A stretch of 64,000 bases of DNA from Molossus alvarezi. Lineage: Eukaryota; Chordata; Mammalia; Chiroptera; Molossidae. Both the position numbers and the translations under genes were made by a program. The notes beneath the pieces are model-generated. The model searched no databases and was not told the origin of the DNA. It was given only the letters and a program-made list of their open reading frames with translations. Below are positions 1 through 10,339 of this stretch, piece after piece; positions within the stretch are counted from its first letter, which is position 1, and the number at the start of each line of letters is the position of its first letter. Where the stretch lies: NCBI GenBank assembly GCA_037176705.1, contig CM073889.1, positions 100,209,890 to 100,273,889 of the forward strand, in the 5' to 3' direction.

Positions 1-1398
1 TTATTAGAGCTCTCTAGACATGAAATAATACCCTTTAGTCACCATTACACTTGTATTACCCAATATATTAGACAAAATAAGAGAAAATAAAACATATTAG
101 ATGTTACAAATATATTATTATTGTACATTTAATTACACACACACAGTTCTTACACACAACCACTAACCTATGAGACTAGTGCAACTTGTTTGATGATGAA
201 GATGAAGAGATGTACTGCACAGCAAAGAGGAGCAAGGTTACTGCTCCTCTGCAGGCACGACCTCAGGAGGAGAGTCTTCAGGTGGTGCAGTATCCTCAGC
301 AGGTGCATCGTCTTCTTCCATTGAAGGAGCACTGGGAGCAGGCAGTGGGTGTCTGGTGTGCGGCTGAAGAACATTGCGATAGGCAGTTGCCGGCGCTGTC
401 TTTTCATAAGCATGAGGAGGCCTTTGTAGGGTTCTATTGCTTCATCAAGTGCATTCTGGAACCACAGTGCATCATTTGTGGGTCCCATTCGCCAGTCATG
501 TCCTGTACTACCTTAATAGTTCTCACGACTTGCGAGAGACACTCAAGTGTAAAGCCAACTTCCTCCTCCTGACCCCCAGGACCCTGTGGCTGCTCTTCCT
601 GCTCCTCACTCACAGACTTAGTCATCTGCACCAGATCCTCATCAGTTAAGTTCACTAAGAACATATTATGACTCCTCACGATGCACTTTGCCTCCTTGTT
701 GAAAGAGACAGTAGCCGTTGCACAGATGTTCTTTTCATCTTTACAGATGGAGCGAATGGTAGACTCATTCAATTCGTAACGACAGGCAACCTCCACTATT
801 TTCTTGCCATCTTTGATCATATCCAAGAGTTTCACCTTCTCCTGGGTGGTAAGCATCTTCCTCCGGCGCTTAATTTCATCATCAGAAGGCTTAGAAGCAG
901 CAGCACGTTTAGGAGCCATCTGGGGCTTAGATCAAAGTTCTCAGAAATTGCAAACACCTACAAGAGCAAAGATGCTTCCGATGTGTAGCGAAGTGGAAGC
1001 GTGTGTAAGAGAAACAAACTTGCATGAGGCTGAGCCAATCGGTGGCCAGGATAGGAAGAGGACAGGATAGCCAATCAGTGAGCAGCACGCTCTGATTGGC
1101 TTGGTTTCACCACACCCGATTTTTTGGAAAAAAGTTATTGCCCACACACAGGGAGTGGTCAGCGATTATACCTGGCATTGAAGGATTTGCGGGGGTGCTC
1201 GAATACATAGGCCTACAGTCCATACGTACAGTAATTTTAATTTTAATGGTAATATAGGGGTATATAATTGACTCAGACAACTGAGCACACACTGTATCAT
1301 TTTCACTGTCTCGATCAACTTTTTAATGAATATATTTGAGAAAACCGCCATAGAGTGAAGCCACAAAAGTTAAAGCACAAAGTGGTGAGGGACGACTG
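1..1398 (-). mobile_element. Tigger-type (pogo/Tc1-mariner) DNA transposon, internally deleted
   Basis: On the minus strand the element begins at 1398 with CAGTCGTCCCTCACCAC, a Tigger-like terminal repeat, flanked by the expected TA target dinucleotide at 1399-1400. About 480 bp of leader follows, then a transposase reading frame (238-919) and an AT-rich tail that runs off the left edge of the window, so the second terminus is not visible. The leader carries three CCAAT-type boxes (CCAAT at about 1037 and 1071 on the plus strand, ATTGG at about 1095), which could have been its promoter. The transposase lacks its catalytic centre, so this copy cannot move itself. The class is clear from the transposase; the exact subfamily is not named. 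Confidence 0.85.
238..919 (-). pseudogene. Tigger transposase remnant, catalytic DDE domain deleted
   Basis: The start is ATG at 919, reading MAPKRAAASKPSDDEIKRRR. Residues 1-65 form a basic N-terminus and a CENP-B/jerky-type helix-turn-helix (LTTQEKVKLLDMIKDGKKIV, then ELNESTIRSICKDEKNI), which in this family binds the transposon ends. At about residue 90 the frame jumps from the end of the DNA-binding half straight to the family's acidic C-terminus (NLTDEDLVQM, an EEQEEQ run, then TIKVVQDMTGEWDP). The whole DDE catalytic domain of roughly 300 residues is missing. A frameshift near 435-490 moves the reading into another frame, where FQNALDEAIEPYKGL and MFFSR continue the family C-terminus. 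A second shift near 330 leads into an acidic proline-rich tail ending at a stop at 238-240. Dead as a transposase; the DNA-binding domain alone stays open from the natural start. Whether it is transcribed cannot be told from sequence. Confidence 0.85.
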
Positions 1399-1507
1399 TA
1401 TATAGATAATAGTTATATAGTTTACCTGTACATTAATACATGCTTGAAATCATTCTTAACTTTTAAACTTTCATGAAAATATTACCTGCAGAAAATATGC
1501 CAAAATT
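1399..1507. other. AT-rich unique DNA between two DNA transposons
   Basis: No gene or repeat recognised between the end of the Tigger element and the mariner-type MITE. Confidence 0.5.
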
Positions 1508-1635
1508 CAGGGTGTCCCCCCAAAATGTATACAAGGTGTCTGTAGATTCTATTTTGAAAATGAAATGTATTTTAATAAACACTGGCTTTATAATTATTAA
1601 AAGTTGTGAATACATTTTTTGGGGAGGAGACCCTA
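1508..1635. mobile_element. Mariner-type MITE with about 25-bp inverted repeats
   Basis: The left end reads CAGGGTGTCCCCCC then AAAATGTATACA. The right end, reverse complemented, reads AGGGTCTCCTCCCC then AAAAAATGTATTCA. These are imperfect inverted repeats about 100 bp apart, with no coding sequence between them, and TATA follows the right end. The motif matches the ends of mariner-class MITEs. Divergence between the arms suggests an old copy. Confidence 0.65.
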
Positions 1636-2100
1636 TATTAAAAATGCTTTTTTTTAGAGAAAATGTGGGTGATTTTCTTCTTTCTAATTTTCTGTATTTT
1701 CCTTTTTGATGATAAGCAGGTGTCATTTTGCTAAGAAGGGAGAATATTAAATCTATCAAAAAGGGAAACAACCCACCCTGTCACTGCTATCTCACTAAGA
1801 AACACACTGTACCCTGAATAAAATGATAATTTCTGTAAACTTCATGGCATGTTATACTTTACATAACACTTCCACTCATCTGTTTCATAAGTGTGTGAAG
1901 CGTATAGGCAAAGTGTCGTGATAAATTGTTTGTTCTAGTTACACGTGGTTATTAGTGATGGAGTTGGGTCAAGGACTCGTATTTTAGGACTCTTTAATCT
2001 CATGCTTTGTCGGCTATACCAAACTACCTCTTAACAATCCCAACCAGCCCCTGGTATAAATGTATATAGCTGCTCCCAGCTTCTAAACAGTTATATCCTA
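1636..2100. other. AT-rich non-coding DNA, nothing recognised
   Basis: No open frame with domain character and no repeat signature seen. Confidence 0.5.
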
Positions 2101-2199
2101 TGGTGTATCTGTTAAATCAGGTATTTTGAACTTGATCCCCAGTTTCTCAGAGAAACAGCATTGTGATAGCAAGTTAGGTTCAAAGGTTCACAGATGTCA

Positions 2200-2570
2200 C
2201 CATGTCCACCCTTCCCTCTTAGAAGAGTTGCAACCAGCTATTGGTTTGGGTCATCTCCACCCGTATGATTCATCAGGCATCTCAAACTGTGCATTCCCAA
2301 AACTAAGCTGTTTATATTTCTCCCAAACCTTTCCCAGTTTTCCTTATTTTCATAAGTGCCACCTTGGCCCATACAGCAGCTCAATCCGGTAACTTTTGGG
2401 AGTTATCCCTGACTTGGCCCTCTTCCCCCCAACCCCCATCCACCCACCCCACCACTGTTGACATCCATCCTATCACCAAATTCCATCGAGTGTGCCTCTG
2501 AAGTACATCTCAGTTCTACCCACCTGTCTCCATGCTCCTGTCACTTATATGATCTAGGTCACCATCCCCT
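2200..2570. repeat. Ancient dispersed repeat, probably L2/CR1-type fragment
   Basis: The C-rich text around 2450-2570 (phrases such as ATCACCAAATTCCATC and CTCCATGCTCCTGTCAC) resembles an old mammalian dispersed repeat often found reversed in L2-rich DNA. The match is from memory and degenerate. A related downstream piece of the same consensus may be present at 7035-7150. Confidence 0.35.
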
Positions 2571-3244
2571 CTCCCCAAAACTCTAGCTTATAATCCTCGA
2601 GACCTTGGCCAAGGCAAAGAGTAGGAGTCTGGTGCCCAGACAAGGGCTCTCATGTTTGGGGTGTTTGTTAAATCAAGGAACATCTGATCTTGTCCTGGTT
2701 GAGGAGCTATTTAAAAAAGTGTCCTCAGTAGCCACCCCCCAACACCCACCCACACTCCACCCCACATGCCCCTGGTTCTCGTCACAGAGACTTACTCTTG
2801 GGGCTTTATCATCTTCAACTTGAAGCCAAAGTTATTTTTCCTAATGGCAAGATGTACTTACTACTAGAAAAGAGGCACAAGTGAGCAAAAACAATGACTT
2901 AATAGAAAGGCCCCATCTTTAGTAATGGAAAATTGATTGATTAATTAACAGATATCAAACCAGCCCTAGCTGAACTGGTAGAGTGCTCACATAAACAAAC
3001 CTTGCAAAAACATATATACCGCTTATGGTCAATGTTATGAGTCTTCTGACACCGATGGTTTCCCAGAAGATGTCAGGCTATTTACTAGCCGGTGTGGTTT
3101 CCCTCTGCACAGCCAGAGCTGTTGCACTGCTCTGCACAGCAGCAGGGTGTACATGCAGTGGGGAATGTCGAGCATGGGGGCCCCAGAGATCACTCATTAC
3201 CCTGAGTTGCCTGCATGCAGGACACAGCCTAGCTCTCGGTCTCT
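2571..3244. other. Unique DNA, no gene seen
   Basis: Two weak open frames at 2605-2823 and 3025-3246 have no recognisable domain. Confidence 0.5.
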
Positions 3245-3435
3245 AAGTCCAGTACCTAGCATAATGCCCAACCCAGAATGTGTTCAACTAAATCAAATCC
3301 AAATCTCTGATTAAAGATAGAAAAGTTGAAGCCCAAGAGGTCGGTGACATGCCTAAGATTTCAGGGTTCACTCTTGATAGAGCTGAGAGCATCCCACTCA
3401 GATCTCCCGACCCTCAATCCACACTGTTTTATGCA
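3245..3435. repeat. MIR fragments
   Basis: A MIR tail (AGTACCTAGCATAATGCCCA) abuts a reversed MIR core (AAGTTGAAGCCCAAGAGGTC, GTGACATGCC). Both are old and diverged. Confidence 0.5.
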
Positions 3436-4089
3436 GGGAGGAAGAAAGGAGTATTTCAAACTTTCTCTGCCCTGCACTTGACGTGCTTTTCTAGTTTTAC
3501 GTGACCTAAAAAGGGCTGCTCAGCCTCCTCTTGCAACAAGCAGCTAAACAGCACGGAGCAGGTCCGAAGTGCACCCTTGGTGAGCCTCCACTTCTTTCCT
3601 CGGTGCTTAACGATCCCACATTTAAAATCGATGAAAACCAGAAGGCCTTGAAATCCCCATCATCTGCTAAGCAGCATTCTGGTGAGAACATTAAGCAACG
3701 GGGACCAACAAACTACAGGCTTACTCTCTCTCTGTGAAGCCTAATCTGATTTTGGAAAATTGCTTTTGGAAATATCTGAGGTATGGAATTCCAGAAACGG
3801 ACTCAGGATATGGAGGGAGGAGGAGAGAAGGATGGGGTTTGAGGAGCGGGAGGAGGACAGGCAGATGACAAAAACAGGGGCAACCAGGATCACCAGGACA
3901 ATAAAATGACCAGATTTTATGACCCGAAGTGACTTCCAGAATTCTCATATTGTGAAAGTCCTTCCCGTACCTCATGGAAAACAACCCTCTCACCCCTATT
4001 CTCACTTTCTTGTTTTCCAGCTGCGTGAATGGCCCTAACAGGGCTGCAGGCGTGTTCCTAAGTTTACTTGAAGAGTTTCTGTCCCAAAT
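3436..4089. other. Unique DNA, no gene seen
   Basis: Contains a purine-rich stretch at 3800-3870 and nothing else that I recognise. Confidence 0.5.
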
Positions 4090-4103
4090 AAAAGTGAAAA
4101 ATA

Positions 4104-4343
4104 GCCCTGGCCAGTTTGGTTCAGCGGTTAGAGCGTCGGCCTGCGGTCCGGAGAGACCCGGGTTCGGTTCCCGCTAAGGGCACGTACTTCGGTTGCAGTT
4201 TGTCCCCAGCCCTGGTTGGTCGTGCGGGTGGCAGCCACTCGGTGTGTCCCTTCACGTCGATGTTTCTCTCTCTCTCTCTCCCTCCCACTCTATCTGTACA
4301 AAAAATGGAAAAATATCCTCGGGTGAGGATAAAAAAAAAAAAA
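4104..4343 (+). mobile_element. Ves SINE, full length, 'GAGCGTCGGCC' subtype
   Basis: tRNA-like head with A box (TGGTTCAGCGGTTAGAGCG) and B box (GGGTTCGGTTCCC), a body with GTCGTGCGGGTGGCAGCCAC, a (TC)n tract, and the tail AAAAATGGAAAAATATCC plus poly(A). Target duplication AAAAGTGAAAAATA lies on both sides, which marks L1-mediated insertion. The subtype is the same as at 21022, 34845, 41711 and 58992. Confidence 0.95.
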
Positions 4344-4630
4344 AGTGAAAAATAAACAGCTATTCTGCACAGATTTTTGAGAATTGAGAATTTGCTAGGG
4401 AGGTTAGAACTCCTGATAGGCTGTTTAACAGTGTGGGAGATGCAAGTTTATGGCTGCATAATTAAAGACAACGCTGGCTGGTGAGGATACACCTGAACCT
4501 GGGGAAGGGGTGCTTAGGTTCAGCCCAGTTTCAGGCAACTTTAGGTGTTCCTGCAACAGAAATCAGAAAGCATCCCTCCCAGTGCTAAATGTATAGACAC
4601 ACATATTAGGGTAATAATGAGCAGTGGAGC

Positions 4631-4873
4631 CCTGGCCAGTTTTGCTCAGTGGTTAGAGCGTCGGCCTGCAGACCAAAGTGTGTCAGGTTCAATTCCGGTC
4701 AAAGGCACATACCTCGGTTGCAGTTCCGTCCCAGCCCTGGTCGGGGTCCTGAGGGAGGCAACCAATCGATGTGTCTCTCTCACATCGATGTTTCTCTCTC
4801 CCTTCCTCCCTCCCACTCTATCTGAAGATAAATGGAAAAATATCCTCAGGTGAAGATTAAAAAAAAAAAAAAG
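4631..4873 (+). mobile_element. Ves SINE, full length
   Basis: The head begins GCCCTGGCCAGTTTTGCTCA, the B-box region is GGTTCAATTCCGG, and the tail AAATGGAAAAATATCC ends in poly(A). The imperfect target duplication is GAGCAGTGGAG on the left and GAACAGTGGAG on the right. It lies about 290 bp downstream of the previous copy in the same orientation, but separate duplications show two independent insertions. Confidence 0.95.
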
Positions 4874-4959
4874 AACAGTGGAGTTCTAGCACTCACAATT
4901 TGTAACTACAAAAATAGCAAGGGAGCTTTTTAAAAAGTCACCCTCCTTTCGGCCAAGTA

Positions 4960-5530
4960 GCAGCGTCTCTCTTTCTGGACCCTGGGGGTGGGGTGGAGCA
5001 GGAGCAGGGCTACTGCATCGGCTCAGACAGCAGCACGGCTGCAGGAGACAAGCCCTTCAGGAGTCTCTCTCGGAAAGATCATTCCCAAGATGGCCACAAC
5101 AATCCCCTCTCGTAGGTGGATTCCTCCCTGCCCCTTACTCTGGACTGGCCATGGGATTTGCTTTAACTGACCAATTGAAGGCGGCAGAAGTGACCTTCTG
5201 GGCTTGAAACGGACAGGCAGCTTCCACTGTTGCGAGAAGCGGGTCTCAGCCACGTGAAGTCAGACTGTTCTAGTGCACAGGAGGCCGAGGAGCCAAGAGA
5301 CGAAAAGGAGATGGTGGAGAAGACACGAGGCTCCTGCCAGCGCCAAGGCCCCAGACAAGGAAGTGGCACCACCCTGGACCCTCCAGCCCCAGCTGTGACC
5401 CCAGCGGAAGACACCGAAGCTGTCCCTGCAGAGTCCTGCCTCACTTCCTGAGCCATGTGACTGAGCAAACGACTGTCTCCAGCCACCCTGTCTGGGGACG
5501 GTCTGCTGACCAATAGGTACAACACTGACC
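4960..5530 (+). repeat. Possible MaLR (MLT1-like) LTR
   Basis: The text around 5180-5530 carries phrases typical of old mammalian MaLR LTRs (CTTGAAACGGACAGGCAG, CCTCCAGCCCCAGCTGTGAC, GAGCCATGTGACTGAGCAAA). No clear TG...CA termini or poly(A) signal were located. The 5' part is less certain than the 3' part. Confidence 0.4.
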
Positions 5531-6660
5531 AACAGCTCGCCGCTGCCACCTGATCTCGCACAGGCTGTCCCCTGGGGGTTGTAATGGTTTGGGTTTTGAT
5601 TTTGTCTATGTTTTTTGGTTTTAAAATTCATCAACTTGGAGAATCTTGCTGGGGACAGTGAAAATAGATTGGAGACTGAGAGAGCCCCTAAACCTGCCTG
5701 GAGGGGAAGTCGGTTGCCCCGACACAGTCACGTGTGGGTCACATGTGCTCAGAAGGAGGAAGTCCACAGTGTGGACAGGGCCCAGGGCCTGGAGGGCAGT
5801 CCCATGGAGCTGGTCCCCCCACCCAAGCCCTCTCTTCAGATCACAGACCGCTGACTGCTCTGGGAGCCGGCTGCCCCTGCTCCACCGTTAGGAAGAATGC
5901 CCTAGAAGGAAATCGGGTACATTCAGTATTCACAGGCCTTGGTCCCTCTCCAGTCTGAAGTGACAGGCTGGCAGATCAGCCTGCCTGGATGCTTCAGGTT
6001 CCCTGCCTCCCCACAGTCATTTCATAGTCAACATGGAAAGAAAAAAAGGAGCAGAAAATGAGGCCATACTTATCCCACGCAAAGCTTCAGGTGGGGCCAG
6101 CCTCTCCTCACATTTGGCTCCAGGCGGACCCAGCAAGACGCGGCAGCTTTTCTCACCAGTGAATCACTCCACGTGCCACTGGGGAAACACACCTGAACAA
6201 GATGAAGACAAAGAACCTCGTGGGCCCGGGGTGCTCTGTCTTCCAGAGCAGTGCTGCCTGGCTTTCCCGGGGGGTGGGTGGAGACAAGGGGCAACTCCCC
6301 CTGGATAACCTTCACTTGGCTACTGCTGAACTGAAGGCCCTCAGACCTGGGTCTCTAGGAGTTTCCCCCGCAGCGTATGGGTGGCAGCAGCACCACACAC
6401 AGGCGTCTGGAGCCCTGGGCTGGCCACATGTTGGCCCTGGCCACATCCACGAAAGAGGAAGAAGGAGAGAAGTGAACCTGCCTCTGCACTGAGTTTTCCT
6501 GGACACCCTCACCTGTACACAGGGTTCAAGAACCTCCAAGGAAAGAAACAAGGGAAATCATGAGGCCGTGGCTAGGGGCAACGCCAGGACTAAAAGACAA
6601 GCAGACCAGTCTTTGAAAGGGGTTGGCAGAGAGGGGAATTTGAGTACGACACAAAAGAAC
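5531..6660. other. GC-rich unique DNA, no gene seen
   Basis: Overlapping open frames of 60-124 codons on both strands reflect high GC. None shows a domain, a conserved splice frame or a signal sequence. Confidence 0.5.
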
Positions 6661-6664
6661 ATTC

Positions 6665-6795
6665 ATCGTTCCACAAATGTTTATTCAGCATCCACAATGT
6701 GTCAAGAAGTGTGCTAGGTGCTGGGAATAGGGTCGTAAACAGCACACACGGTCCCTGCCCCGGGAAGTTTACATCCTGCTGGGGGGCACTAGCTG
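6665..6795 (+). repeat. L2 3' end
   Basis: Carries the L2 3' signature: AATGTTTATTCAGCATCCAC, GTGCTAGGTGCTGGGAATAG and GTTTACATCCTGCTGGGG. Confidence 0.8.
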
Positions 6796-7420
6796 GAGGG
6801 TGCTGGGGCCTGACAGAGTCAAAGGAGGAGGTTTGGGCAGGAAAGGCACAGGGGAGGCTGGAAAAGGGGCAGCACAGTGCAGTGTGGCCCCAGAAGGTTC
6901 ACAGGCTCCTGCAACATCACCTGTAGGTGAAGACACTCTCGGCTCCCGTCCCTGGAGCCCTACAGCCCCTCCGTCTATGCCATTGCATCCGGCATTGGCT
7001 GGATTCTGGCTATCTTCCATGTTTCTAAAACCTTGCTTCCGTGAAGGCACTAACCTACTCAAAATCATTCCATACCAACCCACTACGTATAGAATGAACT
7101 TCCCAACATTCTGTCCTGGGACCTCACACCCTATACAATCTTCCCCAGCCCATCAATTCATCAGAGCACACCTGGAACAAAAGGTCCCCCCAAAGGGACT
7201 CCCCAATCTCTGTCCACGGTCATCTGCACAACCATGTGACTAGCTCCACCCCAACTCAGACCACATTTACTTATATATTTATTAATGTCTCCTTTCTATA
7301 TATAAACCTTAAACACAAAGGTCTATGTATTCACACAGTCACATATACTCAGGTGGGAAGTCCCCAACCATGATATATCTAGGAAAGGACCCCAGGCCCA
7401 GCTAACACCCAACACTCAGA
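6796..7420. other. Unique DNA with a short ancient repeat fragment
   Basis: 7035-7150 (ACTCAAAATCATTCCATACC, then TAGAATGAACTTCCC) resembles the same ancient dispersed family as 2200-2570. No gene seen in the remainder. Confidence 0.4.
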
Positions 7421-7429
7421 AAGTCTGAA

Positions 7430-8030
7430 ATTTCCTATTAGTTATTATTTCTTGACTTTAGCTTTACTAGGCAATTTTTTAAAATTAAAAATACTCAGTG
7501 TTTTGACCCAGTAATACCAGTCCTAGGTTTATAGTGAACAGAAATGTTTAAAATCATTCACCAAAAGACATGCACAAGAAGGATCATGACAGCAGCACTG
7601 GTTGGAACGGTCCCAATCTAGAAATTATCCAAATGCCCGTCAACAGTAAGAGGGATGAATTATGGCACATTCACAGAATGAAATGCAATATGAGAAGCAT
7701 AAACTATGCAACCACACATAGCAAGATGGATGAATCCTCAAACATGTATTGCATGAAATCACGCAGACAAAGAGTAACAAAACATGATTCCATTTATATA
7801 AAGTTTAAACATGGTCAAGACTAAGCTATGATGTTAAAAGGACAGTGGTTACCCTTGGGAGCATGATAATGGCTAGAAGGTGGCTTCTTGGATGCAGATC
7901 ACACTCTATGTCATGATCTAGATGCTGGGTTCATGAGTATATTCACGCTGTGAGCCAAACACTAATGATGTCTGCACTTTTTTTATGAATGTAATACTTC
8001 AATAAAAAGTTTTCCTTAATGGGGGGGAGG
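7430..8030 (+). mobile_element. Old L1 3' end (ORF2 C-terminus and 3' UTR)
   Basis: Degenerate text of the L1 ORF2 C-terminal region: GACCCAGTAATACCAGTCCT, CAAATGCCCGTCAACAGTAA, AAATGCAATATGAGAAGC and CATGATTCCATTTATATAAA. It ends in an AATAAA-containing 3' end at about 8000. An 84-codon frame at 7570-7824 is a chance remnant of this reading, not a gene. Broken and immobile. Confidence 0.85.
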
Positions 8031-8420
8031 GGGAACAATATTGATGAGGGTGCACAGAAATGGATATTTTCTTACACTGGGGAATGTAAATTACAATAGC
8101 TTTAAGGAAGGAAATCTGGCAATGTTTATCAAAACCTTTAAAACTTCATATCCTTTGACCTAGGAATTCCATCGCTAGGAATTTATCTTCAGGAAATAAT
8201 AAGAGTGTGAGTGGTACTTGTCATAGAATTATTTGTGACAGGGAAAATTTGGAAATAACCTAAATAAATGTTGAGCATGTGTATGGTTATTGTGCAGTCA
8301 CTAAAATAAGTTTTGTAAAATATTTAATAAAGGGATTATGGGAGATTTTAATTTCTTCTTTCTGCTTTCTGTTTTTTCCAAATTCCCTATAATGTATCAC
8401 ATGAGAAAAGAGTTATTTAT
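8031..8420 (+). mobile_element. Second old L1 3' end, more diverged
   Basis: CTTTGACCTAGGAATTCCAT, TTATTTGTGACAGGGAAAAT and TTAATTTCTTCTTTCTGCTT are typical of the 3' part of ancient L1M elements. It abuts the previous fragment in the same orientation and repeats the same part of the consensus, so it is an independent copy. Confidence 0.75.
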
Positions 8421-8454
8421 AACTGAATAAATGCAAATAGCTGTGCAGAAATTA

Positions 8455-8580
8455 GTAACTTAATTCAATAGTCATTGAACACGTATGTACTGAAATATTC
8501 CATGGCCAGGCACTGGGTAAAGTAACAAATATGGCTTAGGGCCTGCTCTCAAATATCTTAGTGTAGTCAGACTTGAAGCT
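8455..8580 (+). repeat. L2-like fragment
   Basis: TAGTCATTGAACACGTATGT, CCAGGCACTGGGTAAAGTAA and GGCCTGCTCTCAAATA follow the L2 3' end in order, with heavy divergence. Confidence 0.5.
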
Positions 8581-8634
8581 GAACGTGAATTATTCACAGC
8601 TGATAAAATTGGAAGAGCAACCAATCTGAAGTCA

Positions 8635-8790
8635 TAATACATGAGTCCATCCCAGCTCCACCATTTATATATATTTTTTCAGCACCTTGATAGGTAAGCT
8701 GCTTCTCTCTATTCATCGGTTCCTTCACCTGTAAAATGAATACAATAAGAGCTTTCCTGGCTACCCACCCTGACACAGTTGGCTGCAAAG
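8635..8790 (+). repeat. MIR, forward
   Basis: TCCCAGCTCCACCATTTATA and TTCCTTCACCTGTAAAATGA, then ACAATAAGAGC, follow the MIR consensus. Confidence 0.65.
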
Positions 8791-8989
8791 GAAACTCTAC
8801 TGAGCATGCCCTGAAGAAGTTGACTAAATATCATGATCAGGTGATCCTTCATGTCTTAAGAGGGCACACATACTCTCCAGTTCTATTAAGAAACATTATC
8901 ATACCCCCTCAAGCCTTCCTCCTGCTTCAAGGTTACTCCACACTCCCCTAAGCTTCCTCTCAGTGCCACAATCCATGATGGAGTGACTA

Positions 8990-9627
8990 GTGGCTCAAGG
9001 CAGAGGGAAGTTCTTTATATCATTGAATTCTAGTCGCATTGCATGGTGGTAGAGAATGTGGTCTACTGGTTCTTCAGCATTTGCTGAGATTTCCTTACTG
9101 GCCTTGTCTATGCTCAGTTTCTATAAATGTGTGCCTGAAAAGAAGACATAGTTACCATTTATAGGGTGCAGGGTTATAAATAGATCTAATGGCTGATGCT
9201 TGTTACTTGTCTGTTTGAACCTTTTATAGACTTACAACTTTGTATCTCCTTGATCCATCTGTTTCTATAAAGTGTGCTAAAAATCTCCTCCAGTAATGGT
9301 GGATTTGTCCTTTTCTTCTTTCAGTTCTTCTCTGCTTCTCTTATTTTAAGGCTATGTTGTTAAGTACATAAAGATTCATGATTATTATATGTCCTAGTGG
9401 ACTGTCCCTTTCATCATTAAGCAATTATCTTCTTTCTCTATTTATACTTTCTCCTTAATTTCTACATTGTAATCAACATTGCAACACCAGCTTTCTTTTG
9501 GTATCTGTATGGTATACATATTCACTTCCAACCCTTGGCTTTTAATAATTTTGTGTCATTAAATTGTATGTGTGTATTATAAATAACATATACCTGGATT
9601 TTGTCTATTTAAAAAAAACTTTTTTTT
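8990..9627 (-). mobile_element. Old L1 ORF2 fragment, reversed
   Basis: Plus-strand text such as CAGCTTTCTTTTGGTATCTG and AATAATTTTGTGTCATTAAA, together with GTCCTAGTGGACTGTCCC, is the complement of diverged L1 ORF2. No open frame remains. Its orientation is opposite to the L1 pieces on either side, so it is a separate insertion. Confidence 0.65.
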
Positions 9628-9628
9628 G

Positions 9629-9725
9629 CCCTGGCCAGTTTGGCTCAGAGGTTGGAGCATTGGCCCACAGACCAGAGTGTCCAGGGTTCAGTTCCTGCTA
9701 GGGGCACATACCAATAAATAAATAA
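9629..9725 (+). mobile_element. Truncated Ves SINE with (AATA)n tail
   Basis: Only the tRNA-like head (GCCCTGGCCAGTTTGGCTCA to GGGGCACATACC) is present, followed directly by (AATA)n. The duplicated flank AAAAACTTTTTTT lies on both sides. Because the 3' tail is joined to the middle of the body, the loss is internal or 3', not the usual 5' truncation. Confidence 0.85.
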
Positions 9726-9778
9726 ATAAAACTTTTTTTAATGTAAGAGTTTCTTTTTTTAATGAGAAATGTTTATCT

Positions 9779-9995
9779 GCCCGGCCAGTGTGGCTCAGTG
9801 GTTGAGTGTTGACTCATGCACCAAGAGGTTGCCAGTTCAATTGCTGGTCAGGGCACATGCCCAGGTTGTGGGCCAAATCCCCAGTGAGGGGCATGCAGGA
9901 AGTGGCCAATCAATGTTCTCTCTCATTGATATTTCTATCTCTCTCTCTCTCCCTTCTTCTCACTCTAAAAAAAAAAATCAATAAAGAAAAAAAAT
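9779..9995 (+). mobile_element. Ves SINE, full length, 'CATGCACCAAGAGG' subtype
   Basis: The head is GCCCGGCCAGTGTGGCTCAG, followed by ACTCATGCACCAAGAGGTTG, B box GTTCAATTGCTGG, GGGGCATGCAGGAAGTGGCC, and an AATAAAG-containing A-rich tail. Target duplication AGAAATGTTTATCTG occurs on both sides. It differs in body and tail from the 4104 copy, so at least two Ves subfamilies were active in this lineage. Confidence 0.95.
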
Positions 9996-10339
9996 ATTTT
10001 TAAAAGAAATGTTTATCTGTTTGTGGTATGATATCAGCTTGGGGTTCCACTTGTCAAACTTTTTTTTTTTTTAGTTTTTGTGTGTTTGTCAGTCCTGGCC
10101 CTTGGAAGATGGCACATTTTTTTTTTTTTTTTTTTGGTGGATTCCTTGGGTTGATGAGTGTTCATGGTTCTCATTTTACAGAAGAAAATGCCCTTCATGA
10201 CTCCTAGAATTAAGCTATTAGTTTCCTAAATACTGGAACCTGAGCTCCACTCCCCTTGATAGATTTAGAACCTCAGCCTGTGTTCATTTTACCCTATATT
10301 AGGTGTCTATACCTATGAGCCATTTGGCTGCAGCTCCCA

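Noticed and set aside
4104..4190. tRNA gene suggested by A and B boxes
   Set aside because: It is the tRNA-derived head of a Ves SINE, with an A-rich tail and target duplication. The same applies to all 12 other copies.
7570..7824. 84-codon plus-strand frame in AT-rich DNA
   Set aside because: It is a remnant of L1 ORF2 C-terminal text.
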